From NCBI GenBank assembly GCA_018239675.1, contig JAFEGX010000126.1:1-64000 (forward strand): DNA of 64,000 nt. Direction: 5' to 3'. The DNA is from Verrucomicrobiota bacterium (GTDB lineage: Bacteria; Verrucomicrobiota; Verrucomicrobiia; Opitutales; Opitutaceae). The translations under genes were made by a program, and so were the position numbers. A model generated the notes under the pieces. The model made no database searches. It was not told the origin of the DNA and worked only from the letters and a program-made list of their open reading frames with translations. Shown here one piece after another: positions 8,205-17,728 of this stretch (position 1 is its first letter; the number at the start of each line of letters is the position of its first letter).

Positions 8205-10457
8205 TTACGGCCGCAGCCGGACTAGCGCGAGCTCGGCGCCGGCGGGATCGCGGATGACCAGGAAGGTCCGCGCCGTGGAAAATCCCGCCCCGGCGCGGTT
8301 GAAATAGAGCGAGATCTCGGCCGCGCCGCCGGGCGCAAACGGGAAGGCGGCCGCCATCGTCGGACCGCGCGGCTGCCCCGACAGGTCGATGGGGGTGACC
8401 TCCACCCGGGTGTTGGCCCGCGACAGCACGAGGGGCGCGGGCCGGGCCTCGTCCATCGCGGTCAGGGCGATGCTCCCGATCTCCTGCCCGGGCGCGAGAA
8501 GCACGTCGAGTTTCACCAGCGTGTCCGCCACCCCGGGGCCCGCGGCCTTCGAGCCGAAGATCTCGGCGGTGAACAGCGGCGCGATTCGGCGGCCCTTCGC
8601 GACGCGGAACTGGAAGCCGTCGATCTCGAACGCCGTTTCGTAGTGGCTCATCACGTAGTCGTAGAGCTTGCCGCCCGGCGTGAGGTGGCGCTGGCGCAGG
8701 AAGTCGAGGTGCCCCGCCTGCACGATCACGCACGCGCGCGGGTGCGCGGCCAGGCTCGCGATGATCGCGTCCTGCTGGTCGTCGTCGAGCAGCGAGAACC
8801 AGTGCGTGACATTCGCGAGCGTGGGCGTTGGCTGCTGGCTCCAAAGGTTGAAGCTGAACATGCCCGGCAGCGAAAACAGCATGTCGCCGTGCACGGTGGC
8901 GTTCAGCACCAGCAGGCGGTACAGGGCCGTGGTGCTGTCCGGCAGGCGCAGCGTCTCGGCGCCGGCCAGGTCGAGTGGACGGCTGTCGAAGTACCGCGAG
9001 CCGATGCGGGCCAGCCGGTCGCCGGTGAACACCGCCAGCGCCGCGAGCAGGAGCGTGAGCATCACGTCCATCCGCTGCAGCCGCCCGATCGTCGAGGGCT
9101 GCCCGTGCCGTCCGGCCAGCCAGCCCGTGGCCTGCCACGCCCCGATCGCCGCGAGCGGCAACGCGAGGAAGGTGCCCCAGGCGATCTGGCTGCCGGGCAC
9201 CGGGAAGGGATGGAGCCATTGCCCGAGGAACAGCAGGCCCAGCCATTGGCGCGCGTTCACGCCGGCCGCGTCCTCGCCCGCCAGCGGCCAGAGGAACAGC
9301 CACAGGCACGGCAGGGAGTACGCGAAGACGTCGTTGTCCGGGCTCACCTCCGGGAACCGCCAGATCGCCCACCCGAGCGCCGCGGCCGCCGCCAGCCGCA
9401 GCAGGCCGACGAGGGAATCGACCGACACCCGGCGCAGCCAGCCGAGGCGGAGCGACGCCTGCAGGAGCAGGAACCCGGCCAGCGAGATCGAGCCGACCGT
9501 CAGCGCCCCGGGGGGCCAGTGAAACTCCAGGCTGAAGTGCCCCGGATGGTGCAGCGGCCCGAGGATCATGCCCTCGACGAGCTCGGCCGGCGTCGTGCCC
9601 CGCAGCACCACAACCCCGAGCACGACGACGGTGACCGCGAGGCCGGCGGCGACCGCGACGAGCCAGGGTGAGTGGCGCGGCGCCGGTCCGGGCAGCGGGC
9701 CCGCGCCCGCGGCCAGCGCGAAGGCGACCGGAATGGCGGCAAAGGCGAAGATGAGCGCGTAGGTCTGCACCCAGGGCGCGCCCAGCAGCGGACGCATCAG
9801 GCCAAATGGCAGGACGACCAGCCCGGTGGCGACGATCCACGGCACCAGCCGGCGCCAGCGCTCCGTTCCCGTATGGTAAAGCAGCACCGCCACCGCCGAG
9901 AGCGTGGCAAACACCCCGACATTGATCTTGGCCAGGGCCAGCGCCGCCGCGCCCGCGCCGGCCAGGGCGGCCCAGCGGGTCCATTGCCCGGCCTCCAGCC
10001 AGCGATAGCCGTAGGCGGCGAGGATGGCGGTGAGCAGCGCGATCAGGCCGCCCGGATGGTTCGGCTCGCTCACCATCACCCACAGGTAGACGAACGCCCC
10101 GGCCAGCACCGCCAGCATCAGCGCGCTGTGCCGCGTCGCCCGCCAGACCAGCCAGGCAACCAGGGTCGCGGATCCGCTCCAGGCGAGCAGGGTCACGAGC
10201 CGCCCGGCCGTGTGGGTGAACGGCAGGCCGAGCAGGTGCAGCCCGTAGTAGAGCACATAGGGCAGCGGCCCGTACTGCGTGTAGACGTCGCGGTACAGCC
10301 GGCCGTGCTCGGCGAAGTTTCGCAGCGAGAGCAGCACGTAGCCCTCGTCGTCGTAGAGCATGAACGTGCTGAACAGCATCAGCCCGGCCGCCACCGTCAG
10401 CGCCGCCGCGCCGGCCAGCAGGATCAGGAAAGGCAGTCGGACCTTTGGGGCGTTCAT
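8205..10457 (-). CDS. polytopic membrane protein, GT-C superfamily
   Basis: A 750-residue membrane protein with an N-terminal signal anchor, then an outer loop LYDDEGYVLLSLRNFAEHG and YGPLPYVLYYGLHLLG. The acidic DDE cluster and the following P-rich helix entry resemble RgtB/GT-C type sugar transferases. After about ten helices there is a soluble region of roughly 250 residues, which may be a periplasmic domain. ATG 10457 (MNAPKVRL) is chosen because residues upstream in the open frame look non-coding. It lies downstream of the GT2 gene at 10531 on the same strand (73-base gap). Confidence 0.65.
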   Translation of the reverse strand: MNAPKVRLPFLILLAGAAALTVAAGLMLFSTFMLYDDEGYVLLSLRNFAEHGRLYRDVYTQYGPLPYVLYYGLHLLGLPFTHTAGRLVTLLAWSGSATLVAWLVWRATRHSALMLAVLAGAFVYLWVMVSEPNHPGGLIALLTAILAAYGYRWLEAGQWTRWAALAGAGAAALALAKINVGVFATLSAVAVLLYHTGTERWRRLVPWIVATGLVVLPFGLMRPLLGAPWVQTYALIFAFAAIPVAFALAAGAGPLPGPAPRHSPWLVAVAAGLAVTVVVLGVVVLRGTTPAELVEGMILGPLHHPGHFSLEFHWPPGALTVGSISLAGFLLLQASLRLGWLRRVSVDSLVGLLRLAAAAALGWAIWRFPEVSPDNDVFAYSLPCLWLFLWPLAGEDAAGVNARQWLGLLFLGQWLHPFPVPGSQIAWGTFLALPLAAIGAWQATGWLAGRHGQPSTIGRLQRMDVMLTLLLAALAVFTGDRLARIGSRYFDSRPLDLAGAETLRLPDSTTALYRLLVLNATVHGDMLFSLPGMFSFNLWSQQPTPTLANVTHWFSLLDDDQQDAIIASLAAHPRACVIVQAGHLDFLRQRHLTPGGKLYDYVMSHYETAFEIDGFQFRVAKGRRIAPLFTAEIFGSKAAGPGVADTLVKLDVLLAPGQEIGSIALTAMDEARPAPLVLSRANTRVEVTPIDLSGQPRGPTMAAAFPFAPGGAAEISLYFNRAGAGFSTARTFLVIRDPAGAELALVRLRP

Positions 10458-10530
10458 GCGATGCGGCGGGACGTCGCGGAGGAGGTTCGGCACGCCGGCG
10501 CGGGCAGGCAATGCTCAACCCTCGGCCCGG

Positions 10531-11469
10531 TCAGCCGCGCGGCGCGCGCTTCACGATGTACTGGGGCCGGTGCTTCACCTCGTCATAGATCCGGCCGAGG
10601 TATTCGCCGAGCACGCCGATGCCCACCAGCTGCACGCCGCCGAGGAAGAGCACGAGCGTGACCAGCGTGGTGAAGCCGGTCGCCGCGGTCTCGACGCCGA
10701 GGATCCGGCGGACCGCGAAGAACACGCCCACCGCAAAGCCCATCAGCGCGACGAAGAGTCCGCAGTACGTGACCAGCCGCAGCGGCAGGTACGAGAAGCT
10801 GAACAGCCCGTCCATCGCGTAGCGCGCGAGCCGCCGGAAGCTCTGCTGCGGCTTCCCCGCGGCGCGCTCCTGCCGGTCGTACGGGACGTCCGCCGCGGGA
10901 AAGCCGATCCACGCCCGCAGGCCCGGGAAGAAACGGTGGCGCTCGGGCAGGCCGTTGAACGCCTCGATCGCGGGACGGCCGAGGACGCCGAAGGTGCCCG
11001 TGTTCGGCTCGATCGGGTAGTCGGTCAGCCGGCCGTAGAGCAAGTGGAAGAGATCGAACCCAACGCGCCGCAGCCCGGTTTCGCTTCGCGACCGCCGCGT
11101 GGCCCGCACCACCTCGGCCCCCTCGCGCCACGCCGCCAGCAGTTCCGGGATCACCTCGGGGGGATCCTGCAGGTCGGCGTCCATCGTCACCGCCGCGTCC
11201 GCCTCCGCGGTCCGGGCGAGCCCGGCCGAGAGCGCGCTCTGGAAGCCGAAATTGCGCGACAGCTCCACCAGCTGGAACCGCGGATCCTTCGCCGCCTGCG
11301 CCCGGACCAGCGCCGCCGACCGGTCGCGGCTCCCGTCGTCGACCAGGATCGCCTGCCACGCGTAGCCGGTCTGCGCGGCAAACAGCGCACCGAGGCGCGC
11401 GAACAGCTCCGGCAGCACGGCCTCCTCGTTGAAGACAGGAATGACGATCGCGATCTTGGGGAGGGACAT
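10531..11469 (-). CDS. GT2 family polyprenyl-phosphate glycosyltransferase (ArnC/DPM-like)
   Basis: A 312-residue protein. The N-terminal GT-A domain starts IAIVIPVFNEE, with VDDGSRD and the metal-binding DADLQDPPE (DAD). The C-terminal part has two strong transmembrane helices (about 230-255 and 265-290), as in ArnC, GtrB and DPM1-like enzymes that charge undecaprenyl phosphate with a sugar. It probably supplies donors to the GT-C enzymes nearby. ATG 11469 lies 4 bases after the stop of the upstream gene, so the two are translationally close. The sugar is unknown. Confidence 0.85.
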   Translation of the reverse strand: MSLPKIAIVIPVFNEEAVLPELFARLGALFAAQTGYAWQAILVDDGSRDRSAALVRAQAAKDPRFQLVELSRNFGFQSALSAGLARTAEADAAVTMDADLQDPPEVIPELLAAWREGAEVVRATRRSRSETGLRRVGFDLFHLLYGRLTDYPIEPNTGTFGVLGRPAIEAFNGLPERHRFFPGLRAWIGFPAADVPYDRQERAAGKPQQSFRRLARYAMDGLFSFSYLPLRLVTYCGLFVALMGFAVGVFFAVRRILGVETAATGFTTLVTLVLFLGGVQLVGIGVLGEYLGRIYDEVKHRPQYIVKRAPRG

Positions 11470-11473
11470 GGGT

Positions 11474-13219
11474 TCAGTCGGCCCGGCGGGCGGCGCGCGC
11501 CGCCCGCGCCAGGGCCACGGCGAGAATGACAGCGAGGGCGCCGAGCACAAGCGCGGGGGTCACGGGCAGGACATCCGCCAGGAACACCAGCCGGTGGGTG
11601 ATTTTCCCGGCCAGGTTCATGAACGCCGAGTCGGAATAGCTTTGAAGCAGCTCCTGCGACGGGCGCCCGGCGGCCAACCAGCGGTCCAGCAGGTAGCCCT
11701 GCACGCCGAAGTTCAGCGCGATGCCCAGGACCAGGTCGACGCCGGCGCCGGCGACGAGGAGCACCCGCCAGGCTTTCCCCAGGTCGGTCCACCGCGCGGC
11801 CAGCGCCGCCAGCCCGAGCACCACCAGCGCCTGCAGGCAGATGTGGCCGAGGCCCCAGTGGTCGCGCGCCCCGTGGACCGCGACGCCGAGGAAGATCGTG
11901 CCAACGGCAAAGGCGGCCCAGAACCGCCGCGTCGCCGCGTCTGCCCGCGCCGCTCCCGCCGCGAGGCCCCGGGCGAGCCCGAGCCACCCCGCGCTGCCGA
12001 ACATGAGGAGCAGATTCACCTGGTAGAGCTGGAAGGTCCAGTCGCGCCAGTAACCCCACCGGCTGCGCTGCGCGATCATCGTGCCGTCCACGAGGCGGAG
12101 GCAGTGCGGGATGAAGGTGTCGCGGAGGTTCAGCGCGATCTTCACGAACTGGTTGCCGTGCTCGACCTCGGTCACGCTCGTGTTCGAGAGGAAAGTGGCC
12201 GCCGGACCGTAGGCGGCGATCGACCACCCGAACCAGGTGGCCAGCACCGCGGCGCCGATGGCGGCGAGCTGCAGCGTCTGGCGCCACCAGGCGGGATCCG
12301 TCAGCCGGGTCTTGCCCCGCCAGCCCCAGGCCAGCGCGAGCATCACGAGGTACGGACCGGCGGAGTAGTGGGCGAGAAACCCCGCGGCCAGGCTTGCCGC
12401 GCCCAGGGGCCCTGCGGCCGCCGGCGCCGCCGGGTCTTGCGCCCGCAGGAAGAAATACAATCCCGTGAGCACCAGCGCCGCGGCCACGAGCTTGGTCCAG
12501 GCAAAGGTCGCGTTCTCCACGAAGGACGGGTTCAGCATGAGCAGCACGGCCAGCAGCGCGATCACCGCCGCCGCGCCGGCCGGCCCGCGGAAGCGGCGGG
12601 CGAGCAGCGCCGCCGGCACGAACACCAGGCAGTTCAGGAGCGTCATTGCGGCCTGGTAGGTCGGGAAGTTTATGCCGGCGACGCCCACCAGGCCCGCGGT
12701 CGCGAGGTTCGCGAGCGGCGGCCGGGCCGGCAGCGGGGCGATGCCGAGGAATTTCGTGTCGAGCGGCCAGTGGCTGAGAAAAAACTGCGTGCGTTCCCAG
12801 TGCTCGTACCAGTCGGCCGCCCAGCCACCGCCGGAGTAGGAGGCGACCAGCGCCAGCCAGCCCACGCACCAGGCCGTGACCAAGCCGAGGCCGGCCAGCA
12901 TCGCGCGGGCCGCGGCGTCGGCGAACAGCGCGGGCAGGGCCCGCCGCCCAGCCAGGAGGCCGCCGGCGCCCAGGAAGGGGAGCGCCCACACCGCCAGGAC
13001 CGGCAGGCCCGCGAGGTAGATCGCGAACGTGAGCAGGTAGGCGCCGAGCAGCGAGAGCACCACGGTCGCGCCGAGCTGTTCCGCGGGGTCGAGCTTCAGC
13101 CGGCTGGCGAACGGCCAGCCCAGCCCGAAGGTCGTCAGCAGGAAGGTGAGGGTGACGGCGACGAGGAGCACGGCAGGGTCAGGCCCCGCAAGGCTGGGCC
13201 ACGCCGCGGCAAAGCCCAA
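11474..13219 (-). CDS. polytopic membrane protein, probable GT-C glycosyltransferase
   Basis: A 581-residue, strongly hydrophobic protein with at least ten helices. The first outer loop carries DWYEHWERTQFFLSHWPLD and then APLPARPPLANLATA, a layout like other GT-C proteins (acidic residue, then a PP motif before a helix), but the canonical DE is absent. The open frame starts with TTG 13219; GTG 13171 is an alternative, so the start is uncertain. It sits between two polyprenyl-phosphate GT2 genes on the same strand and is probably in one operon with them. Function is inferred from fold and neighbours. Confidence 0.55.
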   Translation of the reverse strand: MGFAAAWPSLAGPDPAVLLVAVTLTFLLTTFGLGWPFASRLKLDPAEQLGATVVLSLLGAYLLTFAIYLAGLPVLAVWALPFLGAGGLLAGRRALPALFADAAARAMLAGLGLVTAWCVGWLALVASYSGGGWAADWYEHWERTQFFLSHWPLDTKFLGIAPLPARPPLANLATAGLVGVAGINFPTYQAAMTLLNCLVFVPAALLARRFRGPAGAAAVIALLAVLLMLNPSFVENATFAWTKLVAAALVLTGLYFFLRAQDPAAPAAAGPLGAASLAAGFLAHYSAGPYLVMLALAWGWRGKTRLTDPAWWRQTLQLAAIGAAVLATWFGWSIAAYGPAATFLSNTSVTEVEHGNQFVKIALNLRDTFIPHCLRLVDGTMIAQRSRWGYWRDWTFQLYQVNLLLMFGSAGWLGLARGLAAGAARADAATRRFWAAFAVGTIFLGVAVHGARDHWGLGHICLQALVVLGLAALAARWTDLGKAWRVLLVAGAGVDLVLGIALNFGVQGYLLDRWLAAGRPSQELLQSYSDSAFMNLAGKITHRLVFLADVLPVTPALVLGALAVILAVALARAARAARRAD

Positions 13220-13237
13220 CCCGAAATTGCGGCGGAC

Positions 13238-13927
13238 TCAGCGGAACACGTTGTAGCGCACGATCGCCCACAGCGCCCGGAAGCCGTCGCGCCAGCCGAT
13301 CTTTTTTCCCTCGGCGTACGTGCGGCCGTAGTAGCTGATGCCGACCTCGTAGATCGCGCAGTCGAGCTTGGCGACCTTCGCGGTGATCTCCGGCTCGAAC
13401 CCGAAGCGGTTCTCCTCAATCGTGATCTTCTGGATGATCTCGCGGCGGAACATCTTGTAGCAGGTCTCCATGTCCGTGAGGTTGATCCCGGTGAACATGT
13501 TCGAGAGCAGCGTCAAAAGCTTGTTGCCCACCATGTGCCAGAAATAGACCACGCGGTGCGCCTCGCCGCCCATGAAGCGCGAGCCGAACACCACGTCGGC
13601 CTTCCCCTCGAGGATCGGCTTCAGCAGGCGCGGGTACTCCTGCGGATCGTACTCAAGGTCGGCGTCCTGCACGATCACCACGTCGCCCGTGGCCGCCGCG
13701 AACCCCGTCCGCAGCGCCGCGCCCTTGCCCTGGTTGTGCTCGTGGTAGATCACCCGGTCCACCAGCGGCGTCAGCTGGGTGCGAAGCAGGTCGCGGGTGC
13801 CGTCGCGCGAGCAGTCGTCGACGATGATGATCTCCTTGTTTGCCACCGGCGCGCTCCGCACCCGCTCGATGATCGCGCGGATGGTCTTGGCCTCGTTGTA
13901 GCACGGGATGACGATGGAAAGCTTCAT
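13238..13927 (-). CDS. GT2 family glycosyltransferase, DPM1-like without membrane tail
   Basis: A 229-residue soluble enzyme: [10 protein letters not shown] at the N-terminus, [30 protein letters not shown] with the DAD metal site, and a C-terminal [17 protein letters not shown] segment typical of dolichol-phosphate mannose synthase-like enzymes. It would transfer a nucleotide sugar to polyprenyl phosphate. Unlike the enzyme at 10531 it has no C-terminal transmembrane helices. It is first in a minus-strand operon with the membrane protein at 11474 (18-base gap) and is divergent from the flippase at 14031. Confidence 0.85.
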   Translation of the reverse strand: MKLSIVIPCYNEAKTIRAIIERVRSAPVANKEIIIVDDCSRDGTRDLLRTQLTPLVDRVIYHEHNQGKGAALRTGFAAATGDVVIVQDADLEYDPQEYPRLLKPILEGKADVVFGSRFMGGEAHRVVYFWHMVGNKLLTLLSNMFTGINLTDMETCYKMFRREIIQKITIEENRFGFEPEITAKVAKLDCAIYEVGISYYGRTYAEGKKIGWRDGFRALWAIVRYNVFR

Positions 13928-14030
13928 GCGGGCGGGGGCACGCTAGCCGAGGGCGGGGGAGACGGAAGATAATTTCGCCGCCGCGGCGGAACGTTGACCG
14001 CGTGGGACGGGTCCGGCAGCGTGGCCGGGC

Positions 14031-15359
14031 GTGCTCTCCACCTTGCGGACAATCTTGGCCCGGCCGGGCGTGCGGGGCATGGTGCAAAACTTCGGCTGGC
14101 TCGTGGCGGACAAGTTTGCGCGGCTGTTGTTGAGCGTGTGGATCGGCTTCGTCGTCGCCCGTTACCTTGGACCCGCGCAATTCGGCGCCTACAGTTACGC
14201 CCTGGCGGTCGTGACGATCGGCCTGCTGCTGGCCGAGGGCGGGCTCGAGGCGGTGGTAAAGCGGGAGATTTTGCGCGAGCCCGGACGCGAGGCCACGCTG
14301 CTGGCCGAGGCCGGGCTATTGCGGTTCGTGATCGGCGCCGTCCTCTATGGCGGACTGTGGCTGGCCCTGGCCGAAGGGTGGGGGCCGACGCCCGAGCGTG
14401 GCCTGCTGGCGGTGCTCGGGTTGATGTTCTTCCAACCGGCGCTGTTTGTGCCGGACCTGTGGTTTCAAGCCCGCCTGGAGTCCCGCGTTTCGGTGACCTC
14501 CCAGACCGCTGCTCTCGTGGTGGGGGCGACCGCCCGGCTGGGGTTGGTGGCATGGCGCGCGCCGCTGATCGCCTTTGCCTGGGCGGCGGTCATCGAGGTC
14601 GCACTGGCGGGCGGACTTCTGTGGTGGCGGGCCCGGCGGCGGGGCCTCGGCCTCGCGGTGGCGACAGGCCTGGCCGCGAATGTCCGGCGACTGTGGGGAG
14701 ATGCGTGGCCACTGCTCGCGTCGGGTCTGGCGGTCGCGATCTACATGCGCATCGATACCGTGATGCTGCGGCAGATGGCGGGTGAGGCGGCAGTCGGGCA
14801 GTATGCGGCGGCCGTCAAGTTCACCGAGGTCTGGCTGTTTGTGCCGGGCGCGCTGGCGGTAAGCGCCCTGCCGGAGTTGGTGCGTGCACGGGCGGCCGGG
14901 GCGGAAGCCTACGCCCGGCGGCTGGCGCAGTACTGCGACGTGAGCGCGCTCCTGGCGTATGCCTTGGCGGTGCCGACGGTGCTGCTGGCGCCTTGGCTGA
15001 TTCGCCTGGCTTATGGGCCGGCCTACGCGGAGGCGGTGCCCGTGCTTCTGGTCCACGCGTGGGTGCTGGTGTTCGCCGCCCTGGGGGTGGCGCGCGGGCT
15101 GTATTGTGTGAACGAGGGCCTGACGCGGTTTCACCTGTTGGCGACGGTCCTTGGCGCGGGTCTGAACGTGGTGCTGAATCTCTGGTTGATTCCGGCCCAC
15201 GGGCCGATGGGTGCAGCCATGGCAACGTTGGCGGCCCAGGCGCTCGCCGCGTGGCTCTCCACCTTTTTCATCGCGGCGACCCGCCACTTGGCTTGGATGC
15301 AGACCTGGTCCCTGATCAATCCCTTCCGCGCCCTTCGCCATGTCCGTTCCTCCGTCTGA
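14031..15359 (+). CDS. Wzx-like polysaccharide flippase (MOP superfamily)
   Basis: A 442-residue protein with about 12 to 14 hydrophobic helices. It shows the RfbX/Wzx signature near the N-terminus (FGWLVADKFARLLLSVWIGFVVARYLGPAQFGAYSYA) and a later conserved Y.R.D..ML block (YMRIDTVMLRQM). Members flip undecaprenyl-diphosphate-linked repeat units from cytoplasm to periplasm. The start is GTG 14031; ATG 14079 is an alternative. It opens the plus-strand run of methyltransferases and transferases and overlaps the next gene by 20 bases. With the ligase at 25949 it implies a Wzx-type export route. Confidence 0.85.
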   Translation: MLSTLRTILARPGVRGMVQNFGWLVADKFARLLLSVWIGFVVARYLGPAQFGAYSYALAVVTIGLLLAEGGLEAVVKREILREPGREATLLAEAGLLRFVIGAVLYGGLWLALAEGWGPTPERGLLAVLGLMFFQPALFVPDLWFQARLESRVSVTSQTAALVVGATARLGLVAWRAPLIAFAWAAVIEVALAGGLLWWRARRRGLGLAVATGLAANVRRLWGDAWPLLASGLAVAIYMRIDTVMLRQMAGEAAVGQYAAAVKFTEVWLFVPGALAVSALPELVRARAAGAEAYARRLAQYCDVSALLAYALAVPTVLLAPWLIRLAYGPAYAEAVPVLLVHAWVLVFAALGVARGLYCVNEGLTRFHLLATVLGAGLNVVLNLWLIPAHGPMGAAMATLAAQALAAWLSTFFIAATRHLAWMQTWSLINPFRALRHVRSSV

Positions 15360-16023
15360 CCCCGTGCCCCCGCGTCGCGCCCGGCTGCGGTGGCGATTTG
15401 TCCGGGCCTTGGCCAACCGGTCTTTTGCCCATCAGTTGGCCCGCCTCACCCTCGACGGCTACCTGACCGAAACCGGCTGGGTGCGCAGTGTCCGGGAGGG
15501 CGCGGTGGTCGCGGCGGATGGCACGCCGCTGCCGTGGACGACCTATCCCTTCATCGAGTTCATCGGGCCGCGGCTGCGGCCGGAGTGGCGGGTCTTCGAA
15601 TATGGTTCCGGGGCCTCGACCCTGTATTACGCCCAGCGGGTCCACACCGTGATGGCGGTGGAGCACGACCGGCCCTTTGCGGAGAGCCTGCGACCGAAAC
15701 TGCCGGCCAACGTCACGCTGCTGGTGCGAGAGCAGGGCAGCACGGAGTACGCTGAGGCCGTCACGGCGCTGGTGCCGCCGCCGCATTTGGTGATCGTGGA
15801 CGGACGGGACCGGGTGCGCTGCGTGGCCGCGGCGCACGGGCGGCTCGCGCCCGACGGGGTGCTCGTGCTGGATGATACGGACCGCCCGGAATACGCGCCC
15901 GCGGGGGCCCAGCTGGCGGCGGCGGGATTCCGTCGGCTCGATTTCTGGGGCTTTTCCCCGGGACTCGCGGAACGCCGGTGCACGACGATTTTCTACCGGC
16001 CGGGCAACCTATTGGGAATTTGA
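15340..16023 (+). CDS. SAM-dependent methyltransferase-like protein
   Basis: A 227-residue protein. RVFEYGSGASTLYYA is a SAM-binding loop of the class I type; VMAVEHDR carries the acidic residue after strand 2; HLVIVDGRDRV and GVLVLDDTDR follow. This resembles FkbM-like or glycan-associated methyltransferases of polysaccharide loci. Its start lies inside the flippase gene (20-base overlap), indicating coupled translation. The substrate is unknown. Confidence 0.65.
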   Translation: MSVPPSDPVPPRRARLRWRFVRALANRSFAHQLARLTLDGYLTETGWVRSVREGAVVAADGTPLPWTTYPFIEFIGPRLRPEWRVFEYGSGASTLYYAQRVHTVMAVEHDRPFAESLRPKLPANVTLLVREQGSTEYAEAVTALVPPPHLVIVDGRDRVRCVAAAHGRLAPDGVLVLDDTDRPEYAPAGAQLAAAGFRRLDFWGFSPGLAERRCTTIFYRPGNLLGI

Positions 16024-16034
16024 GCAGCGCCGCC

Positions 16035-16922
16035 ATGCCGCCGGAGCCTATTCCCGTCGTGCTCTTCACCTATGCGCGTCGGGCTCATCTCGCGCGGGTG
16101 CTGGCCGCCCTGGAGGCAAACGCCCCACCGCTGCTGTATGTCTTTGCCGACGGGTCCAAGGGGCCGGACGATGCCATGGCCGTGGGTCAGACCCGGGAGC
16201 TGATTCGGTCCATCAACTGGTGCGAAGTCCGACTCACGGAGCGGACCACCAACCTGGGTTTGGGGCGGAACGTGCTCGCCGGCGTGGGCGAAGTAGCGTC
16301 CCGGCACGACGCCTTTGTCGTTTGGGAAGACGATCTGGTGGCCGTGCCCGGGACCTACGCTTGGATCTGCGCCGCCCTGCGCCAGTATGCGGGCGATTCC
16401 CGCGTGATGAGCGTGACGGGTTGGACCCATCCGCGGGTCACGCCCGGTGATCTGGCCGGGCAACCGTATTTCGACGGCCGGGCCGAGTGCTGGGTCTGGG
16501 GCGCGTGGTCGCGCTCGTGGCGCGGCATGACGGAGCAATCGGCGCTGCAGAAACTCGCCGCCGCGCGCGCGCGCGGCCTCGATCCCGCGGCGTATGGCGC
16601 GGACCTGCCGGAGATGGCCGCGGCCGAGGAAAGGCAGAATACCTGGGCGGTGCGCTGGCTTTACCATCACCTGCAGCAGGGCGGGCTCTGTCTCCGGCCG
16701 CCGTGGTCGATGGTGGAGCACATCGGCTTCGACGCCTCGGCGACCAACGCGGCGTCCGCGGTGGCCTGGGCCAATCCGCCGTTGCGCGGCGCCCCCCCGG
16801 TGCCGGCCGCGTGGCCGGAGCCGGGAGAGCATCCCCGCTGCCGGGAATTGTGGCAGGACGCCAACCCGGGCGGCTGGCGCCGTCAATGGCGCCGGATCGC
16901 CCGGAGGCTGGGACGAGCATGA
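16035..16922 (+). CDS. glycosyltransferase (GT-A fold, sugar transferase-like)
   Basis: A 295-residue protein. The N-terminal PVVLFTYARRAHLARVLAAL strand-helix is that of HlpA/GNT-I-like transferases. NLGLGRNVLAG and WEDDLV follow, the latter a DxD-like metal site. WVWGAWSRSW and a C-terminal W-rich region are seen in similar proteins of LPS loci. I start at ATG 16035, 11 bases after the previous stop. Its TGA overlaps the next ATG (ATGA), so expression is coupled to the methyltransferase downstream. Confidence 0.65.
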   Translation: MPPEPIPVVLFTYARRAHLARVLAALEANAPPLLYVFADGSKGPDDAMAVGQTRELIRSINWCEVRLTERTTNLGLGRNVLAGVGEVASRHDAFVVWEDDLVAVPGTYAWICAALRQYAGDSRVMSVTGWTHPRVTPGDLAGQPYFDGRAECWVWGAWSRSWRGMTEQSALQKLAAARARGLDPAAYGADLPEMAAAEERQNTWAVRWLYHHLQQGGLCLRPPWSMVEHIGFDASATNAASAVAWANPPLRGAPPVPAAWPEPGEHPRCRELWQDANPGGWRRQWRRIARRLGRA

Positions 16923-17728
16923 GCGCGGCGTGGGCGCAGCGCGTGAAGGCGGCGGTGCCCGCCGCGTGGCGCCGCCAGGTGCGGCGCTGGGTGCGCGGGC
17001 CCGTGTACAGCGGAGATTACGCCACCTGGGCGGCGGCGGCGGCCGCGTCGCGGGGCTACGCGGATCCCGTCATCCTCGAGAAAACCATCGCCGCGGCGCG
17101 TGCCGTGCGCGACGGACGGGCGGCGTGGGAGCGGGACACCGTGCAGTTCCCGACGCCGGCGGCCAACGCGCCGCTGCTCGCGGCGCTGCGGCGCGCGGCG
17201 CAGGGTGGTCGACTCAACCTGGTCGACTTCGGCGGCTCGCTTGGGAGCACCTGGTGGCAGCACCGCGCCTGGCTGTCCGACCTGACCGAGGTGCGCTGGA
17301 GTGTGGTGGAGCAGCCCGCGCTCGTGGTCGCGGGCCGGCGGGAATTCACCACCGGCCCGCTGCGCTTCTATGACTCCCTAGCGGCGTGTGTGGCCGCGGA
17401 ACATCCGGACGTGGTGTTGTTGTCCAGTGTCCTGCCATATCTCGAGGCGCCGCATGCGCTCCTCGCGGAGATCCGCCGCGGGGACTTCCGCGTGGTGCTC
17501 ATCGACCGCACCGGCTTCGTGGCGCGGGGCCGGGACCGCCTGACGGTGCAGCGGGTGCCGCCGGCAATCTACGCCGCCAGCTATCCCTGCTGGTTTTTCG
17601 ATCGACCGGCGCTGATCGCCGCGTTCGGGCCCGGCTGGCGGGTGGCGGCGGAGTGGCTGACCGACGACGAAGTCGATATCGACGCCCAGCATGGCGGCCT
17701 CATGTTGGAGAACAGTTCCCTCCGATGA
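16919..17728 (+). CDS. methyltransferase, TIGR04325-like
   Basis: A 269-residue protein. LVDFGGSLGSTWWQHRAWL is a SAM-binding loop with the FGG.LGS pattern, and WSVVEQPALVVAGR matches the W.VVEQ...V..G feature I associate with the TIGR04325 methyltransferase family of O-antigen loci. ATGA overlaps at both ends (16919-16922 and 17725-17728) place it in a translationally coupled chain. The N-terminus is basic and may bind membrane or a partner. Family assignment is from memory of the motif and should be checked against the HMM. Confidence 0.6.
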   Translation: MSAAWAQRVKAAVPAAWRRQVRRWVRGPVYSGDYATWAAAAAASRGYADPVILEKTIAAARAVRDGRAAWERDTVQFPTPAANAPLLAALRRAAQGGRLNLVDFGGSLGSTWWQHRAWLSDLTEVRWSVVEQPALVVAGRREFTTGPLRFYDSLAACVAAEHPDVVLLSSVLPYLEAPHALLAEIRRGDFRVVLIDRTGFVARGRDRLTVQRVPPAIYAASYPCWFFDRPALIAAFGPGWRVAAEWLTDDEVDIDAQHGGLMLENSSLR